Below, one piece after another: positions 60,862 to 64,000 of a stretch of DNA of 64,000 nt. This DNA comes from Bacillus luti (lineage in GTDB: Bacteria; Bacillota; Bacilli; Bacillales; Bacillaceae_G), in assembly GCF_001884105.1 (NCBI RefSeq), contig NZ_MACI01000093.1:1-64000 (forward strand), read 5' to 3'. The notes below the pieces were generated by a model. It searched no databases and was not told the DNA's origin. It was given only the letters and a program-made list of their open reading frames with translations. How positions within the stretch are numbered: the first letter of the stretch is position 1; each line of letters opens with the position of its first letter. A program made the translations under genes and the position numbers.

Positions 60862-61878
60862 ATGCTTACGGAACGTCAGCTCTTAATTTTACAAACAATT
60901 ATTGATGACTTTATTGGATCAGCGCAACCTGTTGGGTCGAGGACGTTGGCTAAGAAAGATGAAATTACGTTTAGTTCAGCTACTATTCGAAATGAAATGG
61001 CTGATTTAGAGGAGCTAGGATTTATTGAGAAAACACACAGTTCTTCTGGACGTGTTCCTTCTGAGAAAGGATACCGATTTTATGTAGACCATCTTTTAGC
61101 GCCGCAAAACTTACCAAACGATGAAATTGTACAAATTAAAGATTTATTTGCTGAAAGAATTTTTGAAGCGGAAAAGATTGCACAGCAATCGGCTCAAATT
61201 TTATCAGAGCTTACAAATTATACGGCCATTGTTCTTGGACCGAAGTTAAGCACAAATAAACTTAAAAACGTACAAATTGTTCCGCTTGATCGTCAAACTG
61301 CAGTCGCTATTATTGTAACGGATACAGGGCATGTACAAAGCAAAACGATTACCGTTCCGGAATCTGTTGATTTATCAGATTTAGAAAAAATGGTTAATAT
61401 TTTAAATGAAAAGCTATCAGGCGTACCAATGTCAGAACTCCATAATAAAATCTTTAAGGAGATTGTTACGGTATTGCGTGGGTATGTTCATAATTACGAT
61501 AGTGCAATAAAAATGTTAGATGGTACATTTCAAGTTCCTTTATCGGAAAAGATATACTTTGGAGGAAAAGCAAATATGCTTTCGCAACCAGAGTTCCATG
61601 ACATTCACAAAGTAAGATCCTTGCTGACGATGATTGATAACGAAGCTGAGTTTTATGATATTTTGCGTCATAAACAAGTAGGCATTCAAGTGAAAATTGG
61701 TAGGGAAAACTCTGCGACAGCCATGGAAGATTGTAGTTTAATTTCTGCAACATATTCGATTGGAGAAGAACAGCTTGGAACAATTGCTATTTTAGGTCCG
61801 ACAAGAATGCAATACTCTCGGGTAATTAGTTTGTTACAATTATTTACGAGACAATTTACAGATGGACTTAAAAAGTAA
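60862..61878 (+). CDS. hrcA: Heat-inducible repressor HrcA
   Basis: A 338-residue HrcA: N-terminal winged helix ([29 protein letters not shown], residues 2-30; [18 protein letters not shown]), then a GAF-like and an inserted dimerisation domain. It represses its own operon at CIRCE and needs GroEL to stay active. ATG 60862 follows GAGGTGATGA. First gene of hrcA-grpE-dnaK. Confidence 0.97.
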   Translation: MLTERQLLILQTIIDDFIGSAQPVGSRTLAKKDEITFSSATIRNEMADLEELGFIEKTHSSSGRVPSEKGYRFYVDHLLAPQNLPNDEIVQIKDLFAERIFEAEKIAQQSAQILSELTNYTAIVLGPKLSTNKLKNVQIVPLDRQTAVAIIVTDTGHVQSKTITVPESVDLSDLEKMVNILNEKLSGVPMSELHNKIFKEIVTVLRGYVHNYDSAIKMLDGTFQVPLSEKIYFGGKANMLSQPEFHDIHKVRSLLTMIDNEAEFYDILRHKQVGIQVKIGRENSATAMEDCSLISATYSIGEEQLGTIAILGPTRMQYSRVISLLQLFTRQFTDGLKK

Positions 61879-61992
61879 ATGAGAGTAATACATTCGCTCA
61901 AGTGATGAACTTTTCATTGCTGTGTGTAATATATAATGCTTAGGTAATTGTGTTTAACATGGTACCTAATACCTTTTAAGGAGGTGAATATT

Positions 61993-64000
<2,008 letters not shown>

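Overview
The window is chromosomal DNA of a low-GC Firmicute and fits the Bacillus cereus group (B. cereus/anthracis/thuringiensis). The gene order largely follows two B. subtilis blocks (alaS-yrrM-udk-greA-mccAB, and sda-yqeG-comE-holA-lepA-hrcA-dnaK). It carries spore-forming genes (sigK, gpr, sda), Bacillus-style Shine-Dalgarno sequences with many TTG/GTG starts, and several lipoproteins. This placement is an inference from gene content; no search was run.

Positions 1-12000 hold the alaS tail, ireB-ruvX-yrzB, mltG, a tRNA wobble-uridine modification cluster (trmR-trhP1-trhP2) with udk, a long structured leader in front of greA, a lipoprotein, the cell-wall pair pbpI-yrrS, yrzA, and yrrT-mtnN. 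Positions 12000-17500 complete methionine-to-cysteine conversion (mccA, mccB) and then hold adhE behind two Rex operators, and yrhC. Positions 17500-20900 are a Fur-box-controlled iron-complex or heme ABC importer with an ankyrin-repeat protein as its last gene.

Positions 21000-41300 are the accessory part: acetyltransferases, a hotdog protein, an XRE-cupin regulator divergent from catDE, the phenylalanine hydroxylase pair phhA-phhB, a Vpr-like secreted protease, a TolB-like propeller protein, a histidine phosphatase next to a small caspase-like protein, a DoxX protein behind a Fur-like box, a lipoprotein hydrolase, alkaline phosphatase behind PhoP-like boxes, a small alarmone synthetase, an L33 paralogue behind a Zur box, and a lipoprotein with an 18-bp tandem repeat.

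Positions 41300-64000 are core: intact sigK, psd, sda with a DnaA-box cluster upstream, the yqeG-yqeH-aroE-yhbY-nadD-yqeK-rsfS-yqeM operon, divergent comER and comEA-EB-EC, yqzM, holA, rpsT, gpr-yqxA, lepA, an HxlR regulator, hemW, and the CIRCE-controlled hrcA-grpE-dnaK operon, cut off inside dnaK.

No tRNA, rRNA, insertion sequence, prophage or CRISPR array was recognised. No complete undescribed multi-gene system stands out. The best leads are the greA leader, the caspase-like protein beside a phosphatase, the Zur-controlled L33 with a broken zinc site, and the ankyrin gene in the iron operon. Several very small genes (a DUF4023-like protein, sda, yqzM, rpmG, a 23-residue membrane peptide) were found by reading the sequence directly.
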